Shown here: positions 42,107-51,725 of the stretch, in pieces
Position numbering within the stretch: position 1 is the first letter of the stretch
Layout of the letters: every line of letters starts with the position of its first letter
From: Pelagophyceae sp. CCMP2097
Lineage: Eukaryota; Sar; Pelagophyceae
Reading direction: 5' to 3'
Length of the DNA stretch: 63,127 nucleotides
Assembly (NCBI GenBank): GCA_026770575.1
Contig: MU657198.1
Span: 149,218 to 212,344, forward strand
The notes under the pieces: model-generated
Database searches by the model: none
Seen by the model: only the letters and a program-made list of their open reading frames with translations
Told to the model about the DNA's origin: nothing
Program-made: the position numbers and the translations under genes

Positions 42107-42955
42107 TCACGTTTTTAGCTTGGGTCTGGCGGTGCTTGCCGGTGCGGCGGACTGCTCTCCGGGGTGATAGCCGGCTCGGAAGACCTCAGGGGTCTTCCGG
42201 CTGGATCCCATCAAGGTGAAACGCCGATACCATCGACGTCGATCGAAGAGGAGTGTGTCGGAAGTCATCATGCATCCTCGATCGTCAAACGGCGTTTGAA
42301 TGGACATGAACGGCTTGAGACGGGGCAGGAGCTTCGCCAACACGAACTGGAGCTCTGGAGAGCGCCGGGCCGTTCGATTCGCTTCTGAACTCCGAATGCG
42401 CGCTTGCGTCGCTCGCGGCACTCGCGCGGAATCGTTGCCGCTCGACGTCTCGGCCGTCGACGCGCGGAGCACACAGCGCGCCGGACTGCGACAAAGAGGT
42501 TGGCGCGGCGGAGCGGTCGCTGCGCGAGAGCCGTCGACTCGACTGGGGGGCTTGGACGTCGTGGCCCTTGTGCGTAACCACGGCGTCCCCGCCCCACCCA
42601 GGCGAGAGAGCGGCAAACGCGGCTGGCGGACGACGCCGTCGTCTGTCTCCCCGAACCTGCAAGGCGGCACCGCCGACGACGGCCCCGACGGCGACGGCGC
42701 GCCGCAGTTGTGACCACGGGCCGCGTCCACCGTTTGCAACCGCTGAAGCATCGGCCCAAGCGCACCGCGTCGAGGCGTTCCGTCGCGGTTGCGAGCCAGG
42801 CCTCCCGCCGCCAACGCGCGATACGTATCGCCGCCCAAACGCCCCCCGACCGACGCGCCACAGTGCCGACAGACCCCGTGCACCACAGCGATGCTCCCGA
42901 GGGCGCGGCGGCGCGTCGCGGCCCAATTTTTTTTTGACGAACTAAGAGCCCACAC
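42107..42955 (-). CDS. Possible hypothetical protein, 282 codons
   Basis: A minus-strand frame whose segment VHGVCRHCGASVGGRLGGDT then YRALAAGGLARNRDG has a CxxC knuckle and globular character, and whose C-terminal part has VLAKLLPRLKPFMSIQTPFD and RRRWYRRFTLMG. Other frames of the same DNA are also open because of GC content, and the middle is serine/proline/arginine-rich, so confidence is limited. No family recognised. Confidence 0.35.
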   Translation of the reverse strand: MWALSSSKKNWAATRRRALGSIAVVHGVCRHCGASVGGRLGGDTYRALAAGGLARNRDGTPRRGALGPMLQRLQTVDAARGHNCGAPSPSGPSSAVPPCRFGETDDGVVRQPRLPLSRLGGAGTPWLRTRATTSKPPSRVDGSRAATAPPRQPLCRSPARCVLRASTAETSSGNDSARVPRATQARIRSSEANRTARRSPELQFVLAKLLPRLKPFMSIQTPFDDRGCMMTSDTLLFDRRRWYRRFTLMGSSRKTPEVFRAGYHPGEQSAAPASTARPKLKT

Positions 42956-43049
42956 CCCCCTGGGGGCCGCGGGCCATCAACCGCGCTCGGGGGCCCACGC
43001 GAACCGCCCGCCATTTCTTAATGCACGAAAACGACCTCAAAAATCCCGA

Positions 43050-43636
43050 TACAAGGGGAGGTCAACATGAAACGGATTCCACTCAGATACAAATTTCTCG
43101 GGCTACAAACGAGGTATGGGGCCACTTATGGTCGCTGCGTCGCGGGCTGGTGGCGGCGCGGTCCCCGACGAAGGAAGTTTGTTTACGGGCTCGATCCGCC
43201 GACCGTGAAGCCGCTTTCAAGAATAAAACGGTGTAAAACTTGACACCATTTCCGCGTAATTGCGGATTTGCATGGGCGTTTTAAGTGAACTGGGGCCCAT
43301 AACATACAAAATGGAGCCCATAGCCTAAATTTTGGGCCAAATCCCGAACCTCCATGGGCCACTAGGCCGGACTCTGGCGATGCCAAGGCCTACAGCCGGC
43401 CCCAATGAAGCGGCAGGGAGGTGGATCCCAGACGATAACAATGGAGAACCACCTCAAATCAGCTTTTGGCGACGCTATAATCGAGATTGCGCGCGGAATA
43501 CGCGAAAAACGGGAGGGATCCGCCTCCAGCCCGACACCTTGGGTCGGGCCGGACATGTCCAGCTACTCAAAGTCTCCTCAAACGTGCTGTGGAGGTTCGG
43601 AATTTCGCGGCATTTTCATGTTGACCTCCCCTTGTA
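43050..43636. mobile_element. TIR element with TA target site (mariner-like ends)
   Basis: Starts TACAAGGGGAGGTCAACATG and ends with its complement; the terminal repeat extends over about 23 bp. If the outer TA is the duplicated target, the element is CAAGGGG...CCCCTTG with a TA duplication, as in Tc1/mariner-type insertions. About 580 bp with no transposase, so non-autonomous. An inner inverted repeat (CCGAACCTCCA at 43345, TGGAGGTTCGG at 43590) makes it partly self-complementary. Confidence 0.8.
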
Positions 43637-43674
43637 GGAAACAAAATTCCGAAATTCGAGTCCAATCGGTTGTT

Positions 43675-43991
43675 TGGGGCAAGTAGAAATGCAACCTAAT
43701 TGGCGAGGGGAGTTATCGAGGAAAACGCGATTTAATGTTGGAGCGATTTTAGTGATCTGGGCGCGACCCGCGCGAGCGTGCGCATACGCTCAGCCAAAAA
43801 CTCGTTTTGGAAAAAACGGGGAAACGTGCCCTTTTTGTTCAATTCCTACTTGCCCCGGGTCCTCCCGCGACGAGTACGACGATTTTTACAGCGGCGGTTG
43901 AACGATTCGATCGGACTCACCAAGATCTACACCGTGTTAGCTAACTCGGATTTGATTTGCTGGTAGTAATTTTGCATTTCTACTTGCCCCA
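43675..43991. mobile_element. Miniature element with TGGGGCAAGTAGAAATGCA TIRs, copy 2
   Basis: 317 bp, full-length relative of 37293-37612, only 38 bp from the preceding TIR element. Confidence 0.85.
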
Positions 43992-44423
43992 GCCACATCG
44001 TTTTTTTGAGGAACTGAAGAGAAAAGCTGGTAAAAACACCAAGTTGGCCCCCAGGGAACATGTTTGAAACAACGTTTCGAGGCTTTTTCATAAAACATCC
44101 AAAAACACGTGAATAAGACATGCTACGGCGACTGCATCCGAGGCGGAGCGTGTCAATCTCCTGTCTACGTCCAAGGAGCCGCATAAAGTCGTTTGGAAGC
44201 TCATTCCGCGTTTTAATAGAGAAGGCCCTTATATTATCTCAATCTGAGTTATTCATCTTTCCAAGAGGGTTCTCCAGTGGCCCGGCCGGCGTGCCCAGGG
44301 GTGCCACGCGCGTGGGAACAAGAACGCGCGTTTATTTTCCGGTTGTGGGAACTCAACAAACACTTTTTGGGGATTTGACTAAAATAACGGTTTTGTTTTT
44401 ACCAGCCTTGTCGAAGGGCCCTT
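43992..44423. other. No supportable gene
   Basis: AT-richer spacer; a 118-codon plus frame (44120-44476) has no protein signature and reads into a dispersed repeat. Confidence 0.35.
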
Positions 44424-44825
44424 CCCGTTTAATCAACGTCAGTTTACGGCAAGGGTCCTTCGGGTCCTTTGATTGAAGGATTGCCAGGGGCAATTTTGTC
44501 TATTTGTGTATCTGTCTGTCTGTCTGTCTGTCACCGGGTCAATCCGTGAGGTTCCACCTTTGGGGGGAAATGGCAGCAACTCGGCCGATTCGGGATTGGT
44601 GGTTATGTGATCGCTAAAATTGGGAATGGAGGTCAAGCAGGAGCCTCATTGGAATCATCACAGAAGAAAAAGGTGGTCAGAGGTTCTATCTAAACTGGTC
44701 GGCCGCAAAATCCAGCATTAGTTTAAATATTTTTTTAAATTATTTACGTGGGCATTGCTTTGGAATTTGACTGTATCCTTCGCTCGAAGTCGGGTCCTCT
44801 ATGTGCCTCCGGCGCGCTCTTGTAA
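44424..44825. repeat. Dispersed repeat, copy 2 (of 13120-13605)
   Basis: Direct copy with its own (CTGT)n tract at 44507-44532. Confidence 0.8.
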
Positions 44826-45869
44826 TAAGGGAACCTAGAGTAAAGGTTGATTTAAGAACCGTGCCAATTTAAGAACCGCGGTTCTACGGCGCCGCCGGCG
44901 GCAAAGCGTACGGAAAACGGCCCCGGGGCCCCATGCGAGCGCGGAGAAGAAGAATAAATGCGATATTTTTTTGCCTTTTGGGGCAAAAATAGTGCATCAA
45001 AACCGGGCTCGAACCCGAAATCTGCGCAAAATTCTTGCGCACATGACTGTATTGGTCCGGGTGTTACTATGGTATGATCGGAAGGAGCTTATGACATTGC
45101 ACAAGCAGCGGCGCAAACAAATATTTAAACACAAAGAGCCCGGGGGGCTCCGTTCGGCACGTGGATTTCGCAAAATAAATTATCGCCAACTGAAAATTAG
45201 TCCAGAGAAAAGGCGCGAGTAAGATTTTTAGACAAGCGAAAAGGCCGCGCCGCGCTCGTTGGTGCTATGTACTTGAAAGTCCCGTGTGTCTTCTCCTTTT
45301 CAATATTCGGAGATAGCATGTTTTTTTTTTAAAATAAGGCGGTTCTTAATCTGACCAAGTGTTTTCTTAAGAACCGATTCCCGGTCCGGACTCTGCCTGT
45401 GCTAAATTTCTCACAGAGGTCCTCCGCGGACGCCATGATTTGGGGATGGGCGGAGGGGACCCAGGCGCGTCCCCTGGCAGCGTCAAAACCGCAAACAACG
45501 GCGTCGCCGGGCCTCTGATTTTTTTTCGCTTACTGTATTTGACCTTGATGTAAATAATGGACCTTTACTTCGGTTTGAATGTGAACACACGACGTTGCCG
45601 GTTCTCTCGAAGCGGTGTCGCGGTGTCACGTTGTTTGGTGGACATCGCTGGAATTCCGTACGTATTTTTCTGGAAGAATTTACCTTTTAGGGTGGTGTGG
45701 AGTGCGTTTTTCGACGCTGAGAAGAGCAGGAAGCCCTTGTTTGACACAGCTGGGGCCTATTCCAGCGAAGGGGCATCTTAAGGGGTGGGTACCCACCCAC
45801 TTTCACAAGCCAGAGGGGACCAGGAAGGGGGTACCACCCACCAACTTGCAAGCATTTTTTGAGCCGCCG
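44826..45869. other. AT-richer spacer
   Basis: Contains TTAAGAACCG at 44855 and 44870 and the inverted CGGTTCTTAA at 45342, and GGGCTCGAACCCG near 45006, which resembles a tRNA B-box without the rest of a tRNA. Small open frames (44971-45222, 45557-45781) are not convincing. Confidence 0.35.
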
Positions 45870-46312
45870 CGTGGGGTATGGGCTCATGGGATCCAGCCTA
45901 TCCAATATGGGGTATGGGATCCCATATGGGGTCCCATATTGGATCTCACGCGGCGGCGGGGTTCTAGCCGGCGCGTGTCGCCGCCCGCGTGCCGACCGCG
46001 ATTGTGGCGCCAAACCTTTTCCGCCGCGCCCCAAACTTCCACGGTGTCGCTAAATTACGCCTCAACAATTAATCAAATTCATCTCATCGTCCTCGTCCGC
46101 CACCCTCGTCCGCCCCGGTATCGGCCATGGCATTGGCCTCGAATTTAAATGGGATCGCTCGACGCGCCATTAACACACACTGCTAGCGTATCGTTAACGG
46201 AAACGAATCGCCAAAATCCCACAGGGCTTCCGTATGGGATCCCACGGGGCCGTATGGGGTCCAGCCTATCCAATATGGGCTCACGGGATCCCATATGTGA
46301 TCCCACGCGGCG
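45870..46312. repeat. Dispersed repeat with TATGGGATCCCATA palindromes, copy 2
   Basis: See 19613-20066. More AT-rich than copy 1, consistent with decay toward A/T. Confidence 0.75.
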
Positions 46313-46942
46313 GCTTAGAGCATTTTGCCACTACTGTAACCCTCCACTTGGCAAACAAACAGAACGCGGCAAAGGTTTCGTTTAATTTTCAGCGGAGATG
46401 GGGCTTTGATTTTCTCGAATTGAGAAAAAAGGAGGGTGGCATGTTTGGCCATTTGCTCTTGTCCTGGGCCGGTTCTAAAGGGCATGAGCCGTTCTGGGGT
46501 GTGGAACTACCCTGACCTCGACATATAGACCCGCTTGGCGCCGCGCGTACGTACGAGGCTGGAGGTGTCGGTCCAAAATGTCTCTCCTCGTAAACACACA
46601 CAACACACAGGCCGCATGGTGGCGGATTCATTTCCAGAGCCCCAGCGCATCGACTTAGCGCGGGTCGGAGCGCGCGCACCCGCCGGAATAAGCTTGACTG
46701 TGCAGGGCGACGCGCCGGGTCCGCGCTATGGTATGCGCAACACGCCGATACCCCCAGTGGTGCTGCCTGAGGCAAATTGATTTCCGGGGATACGATGCGC
46801 TGACGTAGCCTGAGTCGGAGCACGCGTCCCGGCAGGTATACACCCAACCTCGCAGGGCGCCGAGTCCGACCCAGGCTACTCAGTCCAAATTAGATCAGCC
46901 GTCAACTAATGTTCAGTTCGCAAATATTTGGGCGAATGGCGT
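46313..46942. other. No supportable gene
   Basis: Overlapping short frames on both strands near 46389-46847; none recognisable. Confidence 0.35.
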
Positions 46943-47067
46943 ATCGAGCGGAAGGTGCTCCCCTCAAGCACCTGCGAGATCCCTTGGCGTTGACCTGGGG
47001 GGGCGGCCCCCCTAGGTCATCCTTTTAGGATCTCGCAGGTGCTTGAGGGGAACACCTTCCGCTCGAT
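46943..47067. repeat. Compound hairpin: 40-bp arms with an inner palindrome
   Basis: Arms 46943-46982 (ATCGAGCGGAAGGTGCTCCC and on) and 47028-47067 match with one mismatch. Inside, TGACCTGGGGGG and CCCCCCTAGGTCA form a second stem. The whole 125 bp can fold into one long stem. Confidence 0.9.
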
Positions 47068-47979
47068 GAACGTTCGCTAAAAAGTATCGTCCTTTTGGTC
47101 GATAACTTAGACTTGATTGAAAAAGTAATTAATAAATAAATACACCAGAGGCGTCTTCAACGGCTTTAAAAAACCTTAACGTTTTTGTGGGCTGATCTAA
47201 TTTCGACTGTACGCAGTGCCGACGATAGGCCCCCGTGCGCTTTAGTGCGGCAGTCGCACCAAATATGGATGGTAAAAGTAAGTTACGAAGTAATAATTAT
47301 TAGTAAATTACTAGGTAAATTCTGTTAAATTACTTCCTGATACAGAGCAATTTACTTTAGTCGCCAAATAACGGAGCCCACAATCTCCCAAAAGTATTAG
47401 CGAGCTGAGCCGAGCCGGCCAGTGGTGAGCCCGCTTGGAGCTAATAAGCCACGGCGGGATGTCCCACGAGAAACATCGCGGGATTCGAGAAAATTTTTAG
47501 GTTTGGTATTGGCGATACCCTCAAATTCCGACAAAAAGGCCGATAGTTGCGTTTAGGTTCGCACGACGCTCATGTGCTGCGCGAGCTCCCATCCGACCGC
47601 AACTAAAGCCTCCGTTGGGATTTAAACCCTCATCGACGGTCGTAGAATAGGTATTCTTACCATTAATTATGTTAAATTACGAATTATACGGTACATAATA
47701 TTCTCTGCTAAGTATATTATGGTAATAATCCTTCCATAGCACCAAATACTTTTCGCTCGTTTCCGCCCAGAACCAAAGAAGTCCTCGCAGGATCAAAAGC
47801 GTCGCCTTGCCTTGCATAATCATTTAGCGAACCACGCTCCGTCGTGACCGAAGCGGCACTCGTGGCGTTCCAGGCCTTGCCTTGAGGATTCCTCTCCACC
47901 GCTTGTCGGGGACTCCCCTGCGGGCCGGTTATTCGGTCGTGGCCACCCCGGCGCGCTATAGGAAGGGGCTTCTAGAACA
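47068..47979. other. AT-rich spacer
   Basis: The most AT-rich part of the window, with TTACTTC/GTAATTT-like short repeats at 47280-47370 and 47650-47720. No gene seen. Confidence 0.4.
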
Positions 47980-48830
47980 CGATAGGTGTTGTTGTCGCTA
48001 TTGCCAGAGGGGCTGCTCTCCCGACGCAGTATCGTGATCAGGTTGTGGGCGCCTCCGGAAGAGAGAGAGCCTGGCAAGTGGGTGCCTCTGGAAGAGAGGG
48101 AGCCTGGCAAGTGGGTGGTTCCCTCCGAGAGAGAAGCCCTCCGTGGCCAGGCGGACTCCGCCGGGTGGGGGAGGCTTCTGGAGGTTGTGGATCTGGCCCG
48201 TCCGATGTTGCACCTTGTTGCCCCCCTTTCGATGAGGGGGAGCCTGCGAGATCAGGCGGACTCCGCCGGGTAAGGAGGCTTCTGCGACTGCCTTTAGGGC
48301 AGACGCAGGCCGTGCGCGGGAAGTTAACAGTCCGGGTGGACTGCGAGCCCGACGCGTGTGGTGGGAACCGGGGTCATGGATCTTCTGGACCTTGGGCCCC
48401 CCTCCACCGAGGGGGAGCCCTCCAAGACCAGGCGGACTCCCCCGGGTAAAGGGGGCCTTCTGCGACTGCCTTCGAGGGCAGGTGCAGGCCATGCGCGGGG
48501 AGCACGAATCCCCTCAGATCGGACGGACTCCGTCGGGGATGGGGGAAACCCCTCAGACCAGACAGACTCCGTCTGGAATGGGGGCCATCTGCCGCTGCCT
48601 TCGAGGGCAGCTGCAGGTTATGTTGCCAGAGGGACTGCAACCCCGACGCAGTATCGTGGGTAGCCGGGTTGTGATGACGAACTTTGCTCGTGCCTTGTGG
48701 TCCCCCCTCCAAGGAGGGGGAGCCCTCCGAGACCAGGCGGACTCCGCCGGGTAAGGGGGCCTTCTGCAGCTGCCTTCGAGGGCAACTGCAGGCCGTGCGC
48801 GGGTAGCACGGGCCCACAAATCATGAGCGA
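47980..48830 (+). ncRNA. Tandem cassette array with three conserved hairpins per unit
   Basis: Cassettes at about 48211-48312, 48392-48490 and 48700-48795, plus partial units. Each holds a C-run/G-run stem (CCCCCCTCCAAGGAGGGGG), then GGCGGACTCCGCC, then a stem with TTCG-type loop (CTGCCTTCGAGGGCAG) inside an outer CTGCA/TGCAG stem. Stem 2 changes in a compensatory way: GGCGG-ACT-CCGCC, GACGG-ACT-CCGTC (48522) and CAGAC...GTCTG (48561). The outer stem of hairpin 3 is CTGCG/CGCAG, CTGCG/TGCAG (a G-U pair) or CTGCA/TGCAG in different units. This argues for a structure that matters as RNA on the plus strand, but expression is unknown. Confidence 0.5.
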
Positions 48831-48860
48831 CGTGCCGTCGTGCGCATAGGGGAGTGGTAC

Positions 48861-49012
48861 CTATAGACGCCATGTGCGCACGTGCAAGTGATAGCAAAGA
48901 GGCAGGAAAAGAGGAATGGGTCGAGAGTCGAGCGTCATGCCGCGCGCGCCGCCTTGACGAAGCCTCGCAACGCCAGGCGGGCCACCGCGAGCAGGAGCGG
49001 AAACATAGTCAT
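48861..49012 (-). CDS. Possible short hydrophobic protein or first exon, divergent from the dynein gene
   Basis: ATG at 49012 on the minus strand begins MTMFPLLLAVARLALRGFVK then AARGMTLDSRP and ends at 48861 after about 49 codons. The N terminus could be a signal or organelle-targeting sequence. Its start lies only 80 bp from that of the roadblock gene, which would make the intervening DNA a bidirectional promoter. It may be the first exon of a longer gene whose later exons were replaced by the hairpin array. Confidence 0.3.
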
Positions 49013-49092
49013 GGTGTCGCCGAAAGTATACTCGCCGAACCGGCGGGTGCAACGCTTTTCCCGGCGCGCGACAGCGGCAGAGGGGGGGCGCC
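49013..49092. promoter_or_regulatory. Candidate promoter and 5' leader of the roadblock gene
   Basis: Eighty bases between the two divergent start codons, GC-rich, with no TATA box. Inferred from position only. Confidence 0.3.
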
Positions 49093-49791
49093 ATGTCGGA
49101 AGTGGAAGAAACGCTGGAGCGCGTCAAGGTGCAGTCGGGCGTGGAAGGCTACGTCATCTGCTCAAAGGCGGGGCAGGTGCGCGCGCGCGTGTTCGTGAAG
49201 TGGGGACGCGGCAAAGGTGGACCGCCCCCGGGACGAAAGGCGTAGAGCAGGAGAGGATGGGACAGCTGGTGTTCGTTGTTGGTATGTCTACGGGGGTGTC
49301 GTCGTGTGTTTTATGGGGTGTTGTCGTGTGTTTGATGGGGTTTGTAGGTGCTGCGCCGGCTTCCGAGTATGGCGCAAATGCATGCAGAATCATATGCCAG
49401 ACTCATGGAAGACCTCTCCAAAAAGGCCCGCGGCGTCGCACGGACCCGGCGCCCACCGAATCGGGACAGAAAGCCCGGATTCGCCCAAAGGGAAGAGGGA
49501 CGGAGCGCCAAAGGCCGAAACGCCGAAGGGACCTCGAGGCGGCCCGCGCCCCTCTCCGCTCAATCGCTCCTGCTTTAGGTGCGAGACCTCAACCCGAAGA
49601 ACGAGCTGCGCTACCTCAGACTCCGCGCCAAGCGCCACGAGATTTTGGCACGCAAAAGCGGCGTCTCGAGGCCCCGCGACATCCGAAGAGGGCCCCTTCT
49701 CCACGCCTCCGCCCTCAGCCCCCGATAGGTCGCCTTCGACCAGGAGTTTTTGGTCATCGTGATCCAGCGGTGGACGCCCGCGGCGATCTAG
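49093..49791 (+). CDS. DYNLRB: Dynein light chain, roadblock/LC7 type (four exons)
   Basis: A 101-residue protein, the usual length for this family, which forms dimers that bind the dynein intermediate chain. Exon 1, 49093-49176 (MSEVEETLERVKVQSGVEGY, ending at GQ); exon 2, 49348-49437 (VLRRLPSMAQMHAESYARLM to KKARGV); exon 3, 49579-49647 (VRDLNPKNELRYLRLRAKRH to EIL); exon 4, 49729-49791 (VAFDQEFLVIVIQRWTPAA, TAG). All junctions are phase 0 and give unbroken family alignment: EVEETL, the KARxxVRDLxP motif, LRxRxKxHEI and the IVIQ C terminus. Intron 1 is GT-AG (GTGCGCGCG). Introns 2 and 3 start GCACG and end TTTAG and ATAG, i.e. GC-AG; using the nearest GT in intron 2 would delete one conserved residue. 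No frameshift is needed. The last exon and 3' flank are tandemly repeated downstream. Confidence 0.88.
49177..49347 (+). other. Intron 1 of DYNLRB
   Basis: 171 bases, GT-AG. Contains G/T-rich repeats (GGGGTGTCGTCGTGTG) and shares about 130 bp with 33010-33155. Confidence 0.8.
49438..49578 (+). other. Intron 2 of DYNLRB, GC-AG
   Basis: 141 bases, donor GCACGGACC, acceptor CTTTAG. Confidence 0.7.
49648..49728 (+). other. Intron 3 of DYNLRB, GC-AG
   Basis: 81 bases, donor GCACGCAAA, acceptor CGATAG. Confidence 0.75.
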
Positions 49792-50215
49792 AAGGCCTGG
49801 ATCCGATCCAGCGGGCCCTTTCTAAAAAGTTTTAAAAAGACCGGTTGTAAGCACGTGCCTTGCTTTGAATGCAGCGGCGGACGCTGGCGCCAGGCGCCGG
49901 TGTAGGAGGCCTGGATCTAATCCAAAAAGGCCCTTTTTGTAAAGGCCTTTTGTAAACACGTTGCCTTGCTTAAAATCCAGCGGTGGACGCCGGCGCCGGC
50001 GTAGCCCTCAAACGCACACCGCAAGGCCCGGATCCAATCCAGTGGGGCCTTTTTAAAAAGTTTAAAAAAGGCCGTGTGTAAGCACGTCGCTTGCTTGGAG
50101 TCCAGCGGTGGACGCCCGCGCCGGTCTAGCCGCCGCCGGGAGGCCTGGATCTAAACCAGCGGGCCCATTTTAAAAGGGTTTTGTAAACACGTTGCTTGCT
50201 TTTGATCCGCCCTGG
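49762..50215 (+). repeat. Tandem copies of the DYNLRB coding tail and 3' flank
   Basis: Four diverged units, starting at about 49762 (the gene itself), 49869, 49975 and 50100, each with ATCCAGCGGTGGACGCC, then CGCCGG.GTAG or CTAG, GGCCTGGATC, GGGCC(C/T)TTTT and GTAAGCACGT or GTAAACACGT. The repeated part begins inside the codons for IQRWTP, so the array grew from the end of the gene. Confidence 0.85.
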
Positions 50216-50889
50216 TTGGGGCATCACGTGGCTTCGGCGGCCGCGCCGAAACGAAGATCGTAGTCGATGAAGGGCCAGCCACTGACGAAAAACGCGCCGC
50301 GGAGGAGCAGGCTCTACGAAGCACGGCCGAGCCGCGACGACGCACAAAGTGTGCGTGACGTCCCATTTCAGAAAAGGTCAAGACCACGCACCCCGGACAC
50401 CACTCAAGCCTGAACGTGCCAAACAGTCGCCGGCGCCCTGCGACGCCCGCGGCGCCCTGCGACGCTCTGCGACGCCCTGCGATTGGACACCGTTCTTAAA
50501 ATCTTTCGTAAAAACTTTCGTAAAAAATGGGCCTTGAGGGGCTCTATAGTCAAGATTACTTCATGGGGCCGTCGACACTGGACACACACATGCGCCCCAA
50601 CTCCAACGCCGGCGTAGAACCCAGCAAAAGGCGTCTTACTCTTGGCAACAGTGGTGTATGTTCAGAGGAAAGTCGGCGAAGGAGAAAAATCGGGAATGTG
50701 TTTACTAAAAAGAGCCCATTATGCAGCTTCACTTTTTCCAAGAAGCTTTTCAAGCTACTTTCAAAGCGTGTATTTTCCAGGAAAACTTGACAAGTTGCTT
50801 GGAAAGTAGCTTTTCCTCGGGTTTAACTTGCCAAGTTCAGCTTTTCAAGTTGGTTGGAAGTTTTCCAAGTTGCTTGGCAAGCTCGGGAA
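50216..50889. other. Spacer with TTTTCAAGCTT-type short repeats
   Basis: 50733-50890 contains repeated AGCTTTTCAAG and CAAGTTGCTTGG motifs in both orientations. The 30-bp string around CAGCTTCACTTTTTCCAAG also occurs near 41370, 51712 and (weakly) 37785. A GCGACGC.CTGCGA repeat lies at 50438-50480. No gene seen. Confidence 0.45.
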
Positions 50890-51160
50890 GAGTTCGTTGG
50901 ATGAGCTTTGAGCAAACGTTAGATGGGCGTTAACCCGGCGCGGGCGCGCGGCGCGGGCGCGCCGCGCGAAGGGGGCGGGGCGCGGCCTCTGGCGGGCGGG
51001 GCGGCGCCGATGGTGCCCGCGCCTCCGTCGAGGTGCGGGTCGGTCGCGAGGCCGACGTGCCCCGTCCCACGCGCTATCTCACCTGGGTGGCCGAAGGAAG
51101 GCGCCCTTGACGCCGCTTCGCGCTCACGTTGAAGCGACAAAAGAGATGTTGAAAAAGTCA
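50890..51160. repeat. Dispersed element copy 2a, inverted relative to 37800-38075
   Basis: Minus-strand frame here matches the plus-strand frame at 37819 (LSLQREREAASRAPSFGHPG). Confidence 0.75.
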
Positions 51161-51395
51161 CTGTCGAATTAGATTATCACCGGAAATTATTTAACTGTTT
51201 TTTGCCCTTGAATGGTGAGTGGCGCCACGCCAACCACTACCGCGAGACGCCCCGGAGGCGCTTGTTGGCTTTTCATGAACAGTTACTACCCTTATTTTGG
51301 CGAATCTCTGCGAAAGCTTCTTAATTTAGTAGTTAATCAAGTCTAAACCCTTAGTGCCCAAATTAAAAGTCGATAAAGGCGCCAAGGACCGTGCG

Positions 51396-51452
51396 TACAA
51401 CTTGGACAGTCGTGATGGGGCACCGTGCCCGATCGCGACTGTCCAAGTTGTA
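51396..51452. repeat. 28-bp hairpin with one-base loop
   Basis: Arms 51396-51423 and 51425-51452 (TACAACTTGGACAGTCG on the left) match at 26 of 28 positions. It lies in DNA that separates the two halves of the dispersed element, so may be part of an insertion. Confidence 0.85.
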
Positions 51453-51609
51453 TGACCTTTCCTTGCTTCCTTTAGTGGTTTTTGATTTTTCGCGGTTTGG
51501 GAAGTTTCTTCTTCGCGCGCTGGTCTCCGAGGCGGCGACTAGTACGACTGGAGGGGGCGGCAAGAACGCACGCGCTAAAAATAGTTAAATTTGGCGATTT
51601 CTGTTAGGC

Positions 51610-51725
51610 GAATTCGACAGTGAGTAGCTGAAGGAGATGCGCATAGCACAGTCGGCTTGGTTCTTGCTCGTAAAAGCGTTTTAGGCGGCGTTTTGCAAAT
51701 GCGCCAGTCAACTTGAAAAGCTTCT
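51610..51725. repeat. Dispersed element copy 2b, inverted relative to 37624-37720
   Basis: Shares GCGCATAGCACAGTCGGCTT and AATGCGCCAGTCAACTTG with the other copy. Confidence 0.75.

Noticed and set aside
45000..45060. tRNA gene suggested by GGGCTCGAACCCG on the minus strand
   Set aside because: The T-arm-like string stands alone; D and anticodon arms are missing.
48882..49835. 317-codon plus frame across the roadblock gene
   Set aside because: It is in a different phase from the conserved exons and crosses all three introns without any family match.
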